DNA from: Candidatus Oscillochloris fontis
GTDB lineage: Bacteria; Chloroflexota; Chloroflexia; Chloroflexales; Chloroflexaceae
Reading direction: 5' to 3'
Length of the DNA: 64,000 nt
Assembly: GCF_004138135.1 (NCBI RefSeq)
Contig: NZ_RYFD01000012.1
Coordinates: 1-64,000 of the forward strand
Numbering within the stretch: the first letter of the stretch is position 1; every line of letters begins with the position of its first letter. The notes under the pieces are model-generated. The model was not told where the DNA came from and ran no database searches. It saw nothing but the letters and a program-made list of their open reading frames with translations. Shown in pieces: positions 40,019-48,837 of the stretch. The position numbers and the translations under genes were made by a program.

Positions 40019-40708
40019 CTATTTGGCCGGATAGATAACAATCTTGCGCTGTTCACCCTCACCAGAACTCTCGGTATAGATACTCTTATCCTCACGCAGA
40101 GCAAGGTGAACAATCCGCCGCTCATAGGCCGCCATCGGTTCGAGCATAATCGGGCGCCCGGTTTGGCGCACGCGCTCGGCCATGCGGCGAGCCAAGCCCT
40201 CCAGCGACTCCTGGCGGCGCTGGCGGTAGTTCCCAACATCCACCACCACCTGGGGCCACTTCTGCACCCGGCGGCTGACGAGCAGGTTGAGCAAGAACTG
40301 GAGCGAACGCAGGGTCTCGCCACGGCGACCGATCATCAGGCCCATCGCCTCCTCATCGGCCCCCTCGACATGCAGCGTCACCGTCTCCTCGACATCACCC
40401 TTCTGGCCGGGCACGCGGGTCAGCACCGCAGTAACGTAGGCATGAATATCCATGCGAGAGAGCAGATCCTCAAGGATCTGGCGTGCAATCGCACCCACCT
40501 CACCAACCGCATCATCAAGCAGGGGTGGCGGGGCGACATCCGCCTCGTCGTCATCATCAACGACCGTCACGCGCACCAGTGCCTCATCGCCCGCCTCCCC
40601 CGAGTCGAGCACCGCGATAGCCACCTCGTCACGATCCTTACCCAGTTGGGCAAGAGCAAGCTCCACGGCCTCAGCGACTGTTCGCGCGCTTATCTCGATG
40701 CTCTTCAT
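40019..40708 (-). CDS. jag: KhpB/Jag RNA-binding protein
   Basis: A 229-residue protein with the three Jag parts: Jag_N (residues 1-50, KSIEISARTVAEAVELAL), a KH-like domain (VTLHVEGADEEAMGLMIGRRGETLRSLQFLLN in parts) and an R3H domain (RRMAERVRQTGRPIMLEPMAAYERRIVH in parts, with the R-x3-H-like ERRIVH). It binds RNA, often with KhpA, and is linked to cell-division control. An acidic stretch (VDDDDEAD) separates the first two domains. It is last in the conserved rpmH-rnpA-yidC-jag order, 36 nt after yidC. Confidence 0.95.
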   Translation of the reverse strand: MKSIEISARTVAEAVELALAQLGKDRDEVAIAVLDSGEAGDEALVRVTVVDDDDEADVAPPPLLDDAVGEVGAIARQILEDLLSRMDIHAYVTAVLTRVPGQKGDVEETVTLHVEGADEEAMGLMIGRRGETLRSLQFLLNLLVSRRVQKWPQVVVDVGNYRQRRQESLEGLARRMAERVRQTGRPIMLEPMAAYERRIVHLALREDKSIYTESSGEGEQRKIVIYPAK

Positions 40709-40744
40709 CGTGTACCTCGCTAGTGCGACACTCTCAGGCTAGAA

Positions 40745-41761
40745 TCAACGCCGACGGCGCGGGCGACGCGGGTTTGGCTGCGAACGACCCTGGGTACGGG
40801 CCTCTTCCATCGCCTCATCGGTAGTATCAGCCGGTTCAGATGAACCACTCGTGCTCCCGCTTGACGATTCAGTTTCGGTCAACGGACGCATCACCGTCCA
40901 GAAATCAGCCCGTTTAGCGGCCTCACCTACGGAGGTTGCATCACCTGACGGAGCGGTCGCAATGGCCGGAACCATCTGCGTCGCCGCACCAGGGCCACTA
41001 TCTACTGGCAAGAACTTGAGATAGTTGGCCAGCGAACCCCAACCAGAGGTGAAATACTGCTGAACCACGCCCACCAAACTACTCACCACCCAGTAGAGCA
41101 CCGCACCCGAAGGGAAGGTGAAGGCGATATACCCAAAGACCAGCGGCATAAACATCATCGCCTGGGTCATCGCCTTCTGCTGTGGATCTTGGACACGCGG
41201 CGTAGCCATAGCCGTCTGGAGCAACTGGAGCAGAATAGAGAGAACGGGCAAGATGAAATAGATCGGGTCGGCAAAGCCACTTCCATGGGGGCCAAAGGCA
41301 GTACGTCCCAGATCAATAATGCCGAGTAACTTCTCACTAAAGAGCGCCACGACCTCAGGATTCTCCATAGACGCCTTGGCCCCAGCGCTCAGGTTCACCC
41401 GTTGCTCCACCACCATCAAGTGGTAGACCGCCTGATAGACCCCGAAGAAGATCGGCAACTGAAGCAGCACGGGGAGACAACCACCCACCGGATTGATCTT
41501 ATAATCGCGGTAGAGTTTCAGTGTCTCTTCTTGGAGTTTCTGCTGATCCTTGCCATATTTGCGCTGTAGCTCTTTGATCAGCGGCTGGATCTGCTGCATC
41601 TGTCGGCTTGAGCGCAGCGAGGTGAGTGTCAGCGGCAGAATGATCAAACGAGCGCAGATCGTAAAGATGACAATGCCCAGCCCGACGCTTCCGGTCGTCG
41701 TACTGAACCAGAGCAAGATCTGCTCAAGGAGACCAACAAAGCCGCCCCAGATTTGACCCAT
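40745..41761 (-). CDS. yidC: Membrane protein insertase YidC/Oxa1
   Basis: A 338-residue YidC without the large periplasmic domain of proteobacteria and without a lipobox. The core is present: LIILPLTLTSLRSSRQMQQIQPLIKEL (parts), hydrophilic-groove helix, NPVGGCLPVLLQLPIFFGVY, and the late helices MMFMPLVFGYIAFTFPSGAVLYW (parts). A long Ser/Thr- and Arg-rich tail (ending NPRRPRRRR) may contact the ribosome. It inserts membrane proteins alone or with SecYEG. ATG at 41761, within the conserved cluster 51 nt after rnpA; no yidD lies in that gap. Confidence 0.96.
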   Translation of the reverse strand: MGQIWGGFVGLLEQILLWFSTTTGSVGLGIVIFTICARLIILPLTLTSLRSSRQMQQIQPLIKELQRKYGKDQQKLQEETLKLYRDYKINPVGGCLPVLLQLPIFFGVYQAVYHLMVVEQRVNLSAGAKASMENPEVVALFSEKLLGIIDLGRTAFGPHGSGFADPIYFILPVLSILLQLLQTAMATPRVQDPQQKAMTQAMMFMPLVFGYIAFTFPSGAVLYWVVSSLVGVVQQYFTSGWGSLANYLKFLPVDSGPGAATQMVPAIATAPSGDATSVGEAAKRADFWTVMRPLTETESSSGSTSGSSEPADTTDEAMEEARTQGRSQPNPRRPRRRR

Positions 41762-41812
41762 AATTAACGCCTCTTCTCACAACGAGCCACCGCAGCAACC
41801 CGTAGGAATTGG

Positions 41813-42175
41813 TTATGAACGCTCCGATAGCGCCGGGGTACGCCAGACTTGCGCCCGGCGCAACAGATCCTCAACCGCCGTCTGGAGGGTGACAAATGGC
41901 ATCTCGATCACATCGGTGCTACGCACCACCAGAACCAGATCATAGCCGGGGGTGATATGAGGAAGGGCCAGACGCATGACTTCACGCAGTCGTCGTTTCG
42001 CCCGATTACGCTGCACGGCACCGCCGATCTGCTTTCCGACTACAAACCCACAACGGGTACGTCTCTGGCGACCAGCGACCAGATTGAGCAAGAAGAGTGG
42101 GGTAGCAAAGGTACGGCCTTCGCGGCGTGCTCGCCGAAACTGATCTGGTCGCCGCAAACGATAGGCACGTTTCAT
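41813..42175 (-). CDS. rnpA: Ribonuclease P protein component
   Basis: A 120-residue RnpA, the protein cofactor of RNase P in tRNA 5' maturation. The signature RNRAKRRLREVMRL is present, with the N-terminal YRLRRPDQFRRARREGRTF that binds precursor leader, and FVVGKQIGGAVQ. ATG at 42175 lies 59 nt after rpmH in the usual order. Confidence 0.96.
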   Translation of the reverse strand: MKRAYRLRRPDQFRRARREGRTFATPLFLLNLVAGRQRRTRCGFVVGKQIGGAVQRNRAKRRLREVMRLALPHITPGYDLVLVVRSTDVIEMPFVTLQTAVEDLLRRAQVWRTPALSERS

Positions 42176-42234
42176 AACAGCGTGGCCGGTGTGGAGGGGA
42201 GGCAGCGCAGTGCCCCCCCAAAAGAGCGTGGCAT

Positions 42235-42408
42235 CTAACGATGACCGCGACGCACCCCACGGCGCTCATCGCTCACGGTCAACTTCCAGCGCCCCTTGAG
42301 GCGGCGACGGCGCAACACCTCGCGGCCATCTTTGGTCTCCATCCGCGACAAAAAGCCATGCTTGCGCCGACGTGGAATTCGTTTCGGCTGCCAAGTTCGC
42401 TTTGGCAT
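42235..42408 (-). CDS. rpmH: Ribosomal protein bL34
   Basis: A 57-residue, Arg/Lys-rich bL34: it begins [19 protein letters not shown] and holds [20 protein letters not shown], the classic L34 pattern, with a C-terminal extension of about 12 residues ([12 protein letters not shown]). It is part of the large ribosomal subunit. ATG at 42408 follows AGGAG, and a near-consensus promoter lies 63 nt upstream. It heads the rpmH-rnpA-yidC-jag cluster. dnaA, often divergent from it near the origin, is not here. Confidence 0.95.
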   Translation of the reverse strand: MPKRTWQPKRIPRRRKHGFLSRMETKDGREVLRRRRLKGRWKLTVSDERRGVRRGHR

Positions 42409-42470
42409 CGTCTATTTCTCCTCTGCGCAAGAGTGCGCACTCTAGCATCGTATGGGCAAAAACTCTCACC

Positions 42471-42499
42471 ATTATACTTGTCGCGCTACGACAGGTCAA
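42471..42499 (-). promoter_or_regulatory. Sigma-A promoter of the rpmH cluster
   Basis: TTGACC (42494-42499), 17-nt spacer and perfect TATAAT (42471-42476) on the minus strand. The spacer contains an inverted repeat TGTCG-TAGCG-CGACA that could be a regulator site. Confidence 0.8.
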
Positions 42500-42503
42500 A
42501 TAC

Positions 42504-42627
42504 GGTGGGAGTTCGGGGGGCGGCTGCGCCGCCCCCCGAAGATCTCTGTTGTTGTTGTTTGGCGGCAAAGCCGCCAAACAACAACAACTTAGGGTTTGGG
42601 GCTACGCCCCAAGGACTTTGCACATGG
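42504..42627. repeat. Two-hairpin palindromic repeat, copy 7 (inverted)
   Basis: GGGGGGCGGC/GCCGCCCCCC, then CGAAGATCT, then GTTGTTGTTGTTTGGCGGC with its complement, then TTTGGGGC-TAC-GCCCCAA and GGACTTTGCACATGG. The last part is the reverse complement of the start of copy 5. A degenerate hairpin GGGGACGGC/CGTCCCC follows at about 42653-42676. The unit fills the gap between the rpmH promoter and the S1 gene. Confidence 0.8.
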
Positions 42628-42703
42628 CCTAGCCGCGCAAAAATGGGGTTGGGGACGGCAAGACCGTCCCCAGCCCTTACGCGAGCGTTCGGAAGAACGC
42701 TAC

Positions 42704-44173
42704 CTAATCGTCGCGCCCGACCTGCTGGAGCGTGCGCCGGATGGCATCACGCTGGCGGCGGTCGCTACCATCTTGGCCCTCGGTCTCCTCCACTTCGACG
42801 CGCTCCTTGCGGCGATCACGACGAGTGTTGGATGGGCTGCCATACTTGCTGAGCAGATCCTCAAGCGTGGCATCACCAACAAACTCCTCGGTATCATCCT
42901 CGGTGCTATACGTCTCTGGCACCGACGGTTGGGACTGATTGCGGCGGCGGTCGCGGCCACGATCACCCCGATCAGGCCGGTTCTCGCGGGCAGCGGCGGC
43001 CGCTGCGGCGAAGCGCGGGGCGGCACCGGGGCCGGTGCGCGGGATGACCTGAGTCGCTGGCTCATCGTCGTAGGAGACCGTCGGTTCACTATCATCAAGG
43101 CGCATGGTCAGGCTAATCCGCTTGCTCTGCTGATCAACCTCCAACACCTTAACGGTGACCTTATCGCCCACCTTAACCACATCCTCAACCTTGCCAACGC
43201 GGCTGGAGGAGAGCGCCGAGATATGGACGAGGCCATCACGCCCAACCCCAATATCAACAAAGGCACCGAAGGGGGCCAGACCGCTCACCGTACCATCCAG
43301 GATCTGGCCTGGCTCCAAGCCCTGCATGCGCTGGCTGCGCATCGCACGACGCAGGCTCAGGCTGATGCGGGTGCCATCAGGATCAATCTCCAGGATCTTA
43401 AAGTTGAACTGCTCGCCAACCTTAACGGCATCCTCAGGCTTCTCGACACGGCCCTCGGCCAATTCGGAGACGTGGATGAGGCCATCCTTACCCACCCCGA
43501 TATCAGCAAAGGCACCGAAGGGTGCAAAGCCCGTAATCTTACCATCAACCACATCACCAACCTTGAGCGAAGAGAGGCGATCACGATCAACCTCAGCTCG
43601 CTTGGGGCGACTGCGACTGCGGCCACCCTCACTGCGCTCCTGCGAACGCATCGTGAGGCTAATCCGGCGCACATCAGGATCAACACTCTTGACCCGCACC
43701 GTCACCGTATCGCCGATCTGCACCAGATCAGAGGGGGTGTCAATGCGCGTATCGCTCATCTCCGAGATATGCACGAGGCCATCACGGCCCACGCCCAGAT
43801 CAACGAAGATACCATAGAGGGCAATCGAGGTAACCCGACCCTCCAGATCCATCCCTGCCTGGAGATCCTTGAGGCGGCGCGGGCGGCCACCCTCTTCGGC
43901 TACCGGCGTGAAACTCGCCCCTTCTGCCCCCGTCTCCTGAGCCGCGTCTTCCCCCTCCGCCTCAGCACCCGTCGCCGAAGCGTCCGACGTCACCGGCTCC
44001 GCCTCAGCGGAAACCTGCGCCTCAGTTTCAGGGGTAGGCTGTGCCTCAGCCTCCTCCGCCGCATGCTCCGGCGTGGTGGCATCGGCCTGAGCCGCCGGAG
44101 CGTCGGCTGCGTCGAGCACCGTAGTCGGCAGCTCGCTCTCAGCGACTTCTTCCCTACGTACCTGATCGGTCAT
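42704..44173 (-). CDS. rpsA: S1-domain RNA-binding protein (bS1-like)
   Basis: A 489-residue protein with an acidic, Ala/Glu-rich N-terminal region of about 95 residues and three S1 domains (each with GxVxxI/LxxxGxFVDIGVGRDGLVHIS; for example VTSIALYGIFVDLGVGRDG, GFAPFGAFADIGVGKDG, GLAPFGAFVDIGVGRDG). The C-terminal 110 residues are Arg/Asp-rich and disordered. It probably acts as ribosomal protein S1 or a close paralogue in translation initiation; three S1 repeats rather than four to six is a short form. ATG at 44173 follows GGAGGG, preferred over a TTG 11 codons earlier. Confidence 0.9.
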   Translation of the reverse strand: MTDQVRREEVAESELPTTVLDAADAPAAQADATTPEHAAEEAEAQPTPETEAQVSAEAEPVTSDASATGAEAEGEDAAQETGAEGASFTPVAEEGGRPRRLKDLQAGMDLEGRVTSIALYGIFVDLGVGRDGLVHISEMSDTRIDTPSDLVQIGDTVTVRVKSVDPDVRRISLTMRSQERSEGGRSRSRPKRAEVDRDRLSSLKVGDVVDGKITGFAPFGAFADIGVGKDGLIHVSELAEGRVEKPEDAVKVGEQFNFKILEIDPDGTRISLSLRRAMRSQRMQGLEPGQILDGTVSGLAPFGAFVDIGVGRDGLVHISALSSSRVGKVEDVVKVGDKVTVKVLEVDQQSKRISLTMRLDDSEPTVSYDDEPATQVIPRTGPGAAPRFAAAAAAARENRPDRGDRGRDRRRNQSQPSVPETYSTEDDTEEFVGDATLEDLLSKYGSPSNTRRDRRKERVEVEETEGQDGSDRRQRDAIRRTLQQVGRDD

Positions 44174-44224
44174 CTCCTGGATCCCTCCTACGTCGTTGGT
44201 GGACAAAACGATATGTTCCCTTGA

Positions 44225-46309
44225 TTAGAGTTGCATCTGCTGTCGGACGGCCTGCACTAAGCCGTCATCGTGCAGATCTTCGAGCCGATAGTAGCGCCCC
44301 TTCAGGTGCTCGGACAAGCGCCGTGAAAGCCCCCGCTCGAAGTTCGGGTGCTCGGTATCAATCACAATCGCACGAATATCGTGCGCCGCGATCAGATCGG
44401 CTATTGCATATGCCTCTTGCTGCGGGGGCGCATTGCCAATGGCGACATTTGCTTGGCCATCGGTTAGCAACACCATCAGCGGGACAACTTCATGATCCTG
44501 ACGCCGGGCACGCTCCAGCAACTCATAAGCTGTCAGCATCCCTCGTGCAAGGGGTGTCTTCCCACCGGTCGGCATGGTCTGGAGCCGACGCTGAGCGAGT
44601 TCAACACTATTCGTCAGGGGTAACAATACACGCGCATAGTCGCGCTGAAAACTCACCAGACCAACCTGATCGCGGCGCTGGTAGGCGTCCCGCAACAGTG
44701 ACAGCACCGCCGCCTTGGTGGCCTGCATACGCTCTTCGGCGGCCATACTCCAACTCGCATCAACCACGAAGCAGACAGCATTGCGCGTGCGGCGCACGCG
44801 CACCTTCTGACGCAGGTCGCTACGGGTGATCAAGACTTTGGGGCGACGGCGGTGGGAGACATGGGGCTGATGAGTCAACTCTGCCCGCCGCTTGCGCTGG
44901 TAGATCGCCGCTTCGCGCAGGGTCGCATCGAGGGCCAGATCAGTAACACGTGGGACAATCTTACTGGTGATGTAGCGCCCCTGTTTGCGCGTCGTGCGCG
45001 AACGCGAACGCTTCCCAGGCGAACGGCGCTGCATGCGATCCGCCTGAGCCTCAAGCCGACGGGTACGGAAGATCGATTCGGCCTCGATCTGCTTACCGCC
45101 GCTATTCTTCTCACCCGTCTGCTGGCTCTCGCCAGTTCCCACACTACCGATTGGTGTCATACTGCCGCCGCCGGTTCCCGAGTCATTCTCATCGCCATCT
45201 TCAGCCGACTCGGTCTTTTCGCCTAGTTCAGACTTTTTTTTTACATCATCGCCAGGCATGCCCTCGGCGGGCTTACCACTACGCTCAAGAATCTGAGCGA
45301 TGCGCTGCTCATCCACCTTGATCTCGGCAAAGGGTTGGCGACGCATCCGATGCGGCAACGCCAACTCTGCCGCAAGACGAATATCTTCGGCGCTCAAGTA
45401 CAAGCGACCACTCCACGCCGCGTGGGTACGCGCCGTCTCAAGAATGGTGAGGTCGGCACGATGGCCATCCACCCCCAACTCCAAGCAGAGCCCGGCCACA
45501 GCGGCCATGTCGGGGCGCTCGATCTGCACACGCGGCAGGAGTTGACTGGCCGCAGCGATGCGATCAGCCAGTTCGTTCTCGCTGGCTTGCCACTCGGCCA
45601 TAAACTGCTGCGCATCGGCCTCATAGGCCATACGGCGCTCGATCACGGCGATCCGTGAGCCAATATCACTCAGTCCCACCACCTCAACCGCAAGGCCGAA
45701 GCGATCCAGCAACTGCGGGCGCAACTCACCCTCTTCAGGGTTCATCGTCCCCACAAGAATGAAACGGGACGGGTGCGAGATACTGACCCCTTCGCGCTCG
45801 ACGGTATTCACCCCCATCGCCGCTGCATCAAGCAGCAGATCAACGAGGTGATCATCAAGCAGGTTGACCTCATCAACATAGAGCAGGCCACGGTTGACGT
45901 GCGCGAGTAGGCCGGGTTCAAAACGGCGCTGGCCCTCGGTAATCGCATGCTCCAGATCTAGCGACCCCACCACGCGATCCTCGGAGGCCGAAACTGGTAA
46001 CTCGACGAGCCGAATCGGGCGCTCGTAGGTCGGCAATTCCGCCCCTGTGATCCGCGACTGACATGTCGCACACAGCCCTGCGGGACGATCCGGGGTGCAG
46101 CTATAGGGACAATCGGTGACTACCGTAATAGAGGGAAGGAGACGAGCGAGACCGCGTACCGCCGTAGATTTGGCTGTACCCTTTTCGCCACGGATAAGAA
46201 CACCGCCAACCCGTGGGTTGACCGCATTGAGGATGAGCGCGCGCTTGAGGCGCTCTTGGCCAACGATGGCGGTGAATGGATAGACTGGGCGCAATACCGA
46301 CGTGCTCAC
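44225..46309 (-). CDS. Fused ChlI-ChlD type metal chelatase ATPase subunit
   Basis: A 694-residue AAA+ plus VWA protein. The AAA+ part has Walker A GEKGTAKST (41-49), Walker B LLYVDEVNLL (Asp146, Glu147) and GTMNPEEGELRPQLLDRFGL (segments). A Cys insert (Cys67, Cys71, Cys80, Cys83) is typical of the putative cobaltochelatase/magnesium chelatase I-D fusion family (TIGR02442). An acidic, low-complexity linker (about 350-415) leads to a VWA domain with MIDAS DASWS at 517-521. It would drive Mg insertion into protoporphyrin IX or Co insertion, together with a large H/CobN subunit not in the window. Metal specificity is open. ATG at 46309, divergent from mreB. Confidence 0.9.
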   Translation of the reverse strand: MSTSVLRPVYPFTAIVGQERLKRALILNAVNPRVGGVLIRGEKGTAKSTAVRGLARLLPSITVVTDCPYSCTPDRPAGLCATCQSRITGAELPTYERPIRLVELPVSASEDRVVGSLDLEHAITEGQRRFEPGLLAHVNRGLLYVDEVNLLDDHLVDLLLDAAAMGVNTVEREGVSISHPSRFILVGTMNPEEGELRPQLLDRFGLAVEVVGLSDIGSRIAVIERRMAYEADAQQFMAEWQASENELADRIAAASQLLPRVQIERPDMAAVAGLCLELGVDGHRADLTILETARTHAAWSGRLYLSAEDIRLAAELALPHRMRRQPFAEIKVDEQRIAQILERSGKPAEGMPGDDVKKKSELGEKTESAEDGDENDSGTGGGSMTPIGSVGTGESQQTGEKNSGGKQIEAESIFRTRRLEAQADRMQRRSPGKRSRSRTTRKQGRYITSKIVPRVTDLALDATLREAAIYQRKRRAELTHQPHVSHRRRPKVLITRSDLRQKVRVRRTRNAVCFVVDASWSMAAEERMQATKAAVLSLLRDAYQRRDQVGLVSFQRDYARVLLPLTNSVELAQRRLQTMPTGGKTPLARGMLTAYELLERARRQDHEVVPLMVLLTDGQANVAIGNAPPQQEAYAIADLIAAHDIRAIVIDTEHPNFERGLSRRLSEHLKGRYYRLEDLHDDGLVQAVRQQMQL

Positions 46310-46717
46310 AACAATAAAAATCTCCCAGCCCGAATGGAGCCAGAAGCACTAGCAGCAGCGCCGTGATTCGATGTGGCGGAAAAACCGAATGATGCCGACA
46401 GGAACCGACGTTAACACGGCTGTTGACCAGACGTTAACCGAGTGTCGCTACAATCTTCACGACGGTACTATTGTCGCACAAAGCTTGCTAAAAGTCAAAT
46501 GATGCTATCATCTGTTTATCATCTACCATGGTACATCTGAATGCGAAGCAACGAAGGAGCTATGCTATAATCGGATGCCGAACCTTCAGCGGGAGAACCC
46601 GTGGGTTCGCGTTATATCAATGCGAATATCGAACCATCACGAGCAATAAGTCGCTGCATCGGCGCAACTCGAAGATGGATGTGTGCCATAACAACCAGAT
46701 GTGTTTGGAGTATATCT
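46310..46717. promoter_or_regulatory. Divergent control region between the chelatase and mreB
   Basis: About 400 bp without a gene. Two extended -10 boxes face mreB: TGCTATCAT (ending 46511) and TGCTATAAT (TATAAT at 46566-46571), neither with a good -35. The 9-mer GACGTTAAC occurs twice, at 46407-46415 and 46430-46438, 23 bp apart, as paired binding sites would. No RNA gene was recognised. Confidence 0.45.
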
Positions 46718-47797
46718 GTGGGCTTTAACCCAATCAACTCGCTGTTTGGTGCCTTCAGTCGTGATCTAGGGATCGACTTAGGCACGGCAAATACCCTCGT
46801 ATACGTGCGGGGCAAGGGCATTGTCATCAGCGAGCCATCGGTAGTAGCAATAGATCGCAAGACGAAGAAGGTACACGCCGTTGGGGCCGAGGCCAAAGCG
46901 ATGGTAGGGAAGACCCCAGCCAATATCATCGCGGTGCGCCCGCTCAAGGATGGAGTCATCGCTGACTTCGAAGTGGTCGAGAAGATGCTGGCCTATTTCA
47001 TCAAGAAGGCCCATGCCTACTCCTCAATGCGCCTGATGGACCCGCGCCCACGGGTGGTGGTGGGGGTTCCCTCCGGTGTCACCGAGGTGGAGAAGCGGGC
47101 GGCCCGCGATGCAACCCTGAATGCTAAGGCCCGCGAAGCCTATGTGGTTGAGGAGCCGATGGCTGCCGCGATTGGGGCCGGGTTGCCGGTGGAAGAGCCG
47201 ATGGGTTCGATGATCGTGGATATTGGTGGTGGCACCACCGAGGTTGCGGTCATCTCGCTGGGTGGGATCGTGATCAATCACTCCATCCGTACCGCTGGTG
47301 ATGAGATTGACGAGGCGATCATCCAGTTTGCGCGTCGCGAATATAATCTGCTGATCGGCGAGCGTATGGCCGAGAAGGCCAAGATCGCCGCTGGATCGGC
47401 CTACCCCTTGGACGAGGAGATCAAGGTGGTACTGCGCGGACGTGACTTGCTGACCGGGCTGCCCAAGGCGGTTGAGGTAAGCAGCGTCGAGATCCGCGAG
47501 GGGATTGTTGGGCCGATCAATGCCATCGTTGCCGAGGTGCGCGCCGCCCTTGAAGAGACCCCGCCTGAACTGGTGGCCGATGTGATGGAGCACGGTATCA
47601 CGCTGGCCGGAGGTGGCTCGTTGCTGCACGGCCTCGATAAGCGTATCGCCGCCGAAACACGCATGCCCGTCCATATTGCCGAAGATCCACTCTCCTGCGT
47701 GGCACGCGGGGCGGGCAAGATGGTCGAGAATTTCGAGAATCGCGTCTACCAGGATATTCTCACCCGTACCCAGAGCAGCCGACGGGCCAAGCTGTAG
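46718..47797 (+). CDS. mreB: Rod-shape protein MreB
   Basis: A 359-residue bacterial actin that positions the elongation machinery. Blocks: RDLGIDLGTANTLVYVRGKG (phosphate 1), VVVGVPSGVTEVEKRA, YVVEEPMAAAIGAGLPV, MIVDIGGGTTEVAVISLGG (phosphate 2), and ITLAGGGSLLHGLDKRI (adenosine). Start is GTG at 46718 with GGAG 7 nt upstream; earlier in-frame ATGs would add an unrelated N-terminus. It heads mreBCD-PBP2. A MITE-like element follows directly and separates it from mreC. Confidence 0.97.
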   Translation: MGFNPINSLFGAFSRDLGIDLGTANTLVYVRGKGIVISEPSVVAIDRKTKKVHAVGAEAKAMVGKTPANIIAVRPLKDGVIADFEVVEKMLAYFIKKAHAYSSMRLMDPRPRVVVGVPSGVTEVEKRAARDATLNAKAREAYVVEEPMAAAIGAGLPVEEPMGSMIVDIGGGTTEVAVISLGGIVINHSIRTAGDEIDEAIIQFARREYNLLIGERMAEKAKIAAGSAYPLDEEIKVVLRGRDLLTGLPKAVEVSSVEIREGIVGPINAIVAEVRAALEETPPELVADVMEHGITLAGGGSLLHGLDKRIAAETRMPVHIAEDPLSCVARGAGKMVENFENRVYQDILTRTQSSRRAKL

Positions 47798-47802
47798 GGG
47801 CC

Positions 47803-47928
47803 AACACCTACTCCTAGCGCCAAGATTTTGACGCAAAGCCTTGAGGAGTATGACCAACCACGACCTTTGCGTCTTCGCGCCTTTGCGTCACTATAGCGGC
47901 TCCGTTTACCCCACCATGAATTGTGACT
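47803..47928. repeat. MITE-like element, copy 3, inside the mreBC operon
   Basis: The core TTTTGACGCAAAG ... CTTTGCGTCTTCGCGCCTTTGCGTCA and the CGTTTACCCC segment match the other copies, while the terminal repeats are degraded. It fills almost the whole gap between the mreB stop and the mreC start, so the mreC leader is repeat-derived. Confidence 0.75.
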
Positions 47929-48837
47929 ATGCGCGACTATCTTGACGACAGGTCGCTGAGGTTGCGCCGCGAGCGCAGCGACCAACCCGCCTCAGCCCGC
48001 CCGTTTGTGCTGGCGGGGGTGTTATGTCTGGTTGCACTCAGCCTGATCTACCTTGATCAGCAGGGCATCATCAGCCCGTTGCGCATGCTACTTCAGCAGG
48101 CATTCAGTCCAGCAGCACTACAACTGACGGGACTGCGCAACCATACGGAAGATCTGATCGGAGCGCCGCGTAGTGAAGATGATCTGCGGGCAACGATCAC
48201 CGCGTTGGAGCAGGAGGTGAGCCAACTCAAGGCCGAGAACCTGCGCTTGCAGCAGGCTCAGGTCGAGAACGAGTCGTTGCGCCAGCAACTCCAGATCCAG
48301 CGCGAACAGCCCTGGCACTTGGTAGGAGCCGAAGTGACCGTGCGCCCGCCCGATGCAGGCCGCCAAGTGATGCTGATTGCACGGGGCAGTGCCGATGGGG
48401 TGCAGGTGGGTATGGCGGTGATCGGCCAAGATCCGAGTGGCCCAGCGGCACTCGTGGGGGTGATCGAGTCGGTGGGGACACATACCGCCGAGGTGCTCTT
48501 GATCACCGATGTGAGTAGTCGCATCAGTGCACGGGTGATGCATGCGGGGCAGGCCCACTTAGGCTTAGTGCAAGGGCAGTGGCAGCGCGGATCACGCTTG
48601 AGCATCGGGCAAGTGGATCGCAGTGCCGCAATCAGCCCCGGTGATGCGGTGGTGAGTGCGGGGTTGACTGGCTCGCTCAATCTTCAGTTGGATCTTGCCA
48701 CCGTGCCCGCCAACATTCCGATTGGTTCGATAGAAGAGATCAATCCGGGAGGACAAGGCCAGAGCGCCGAGCTGCGCCCCTTCGTCAACCCCGATCAGGT
48801 ACGCTACGTTTGGGTGATTCTCAATCAAAACGAGTAG
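47929..48837 (+). CDS. mreC: Rod-shape protein MreC
   Basis: A 302-residue MreC. A short Arg-rich cytoplasmic start, one membrane helix (FVLAGVLCLVALSLIYL), a coiled coil at about 85-125 (TALEQEVSQLKAENLRLQQA) and the beta-barrel domain (VGMAVIGQDPSGPAALVGVIE, VVSAGLTGSLNLQLDLATV parts) match the family. It scaffolds the elongasome and contacts PBP2. ATG at 47929 lacks a good ribosome site because the MITE-like element ends there. The mreD frame starts inside its 3' end. Confidence 0.92.
   Translation: MRDYLDDRSLRLRRERSDQPASARPFVLAGVLCLVALSLIYLDQQGIISPLRMLLQQAFSPAALQLTGLRNHTEDLIGAPRSEDDLRATITALEQEVSQLKAENLRLQQAQVENESLRQQLQIQREQPWHLVGAEVTVRPPDAGRQVMLIARGSADGVQVGMAVIGQDPSGPAALVGVIESVGTHTAEVLLITDVSSRISARVMHAGQAHLGLVQGQWQRGSRLSIGQVDRSAAISPGDAVVSAGLTGSLNLQLDLATVPANIPIGSIEEINPGGQGQSAELRPFVNPDQVRYVWVILNQNE

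Noticed and set aside
44225-46309. Assignment as BchD specifically
   Set aside because: The fused AAA-VWA form with the Cys insert fits both magnesium and cobalt chelatase families, and no bch or cob genes are adjacent.
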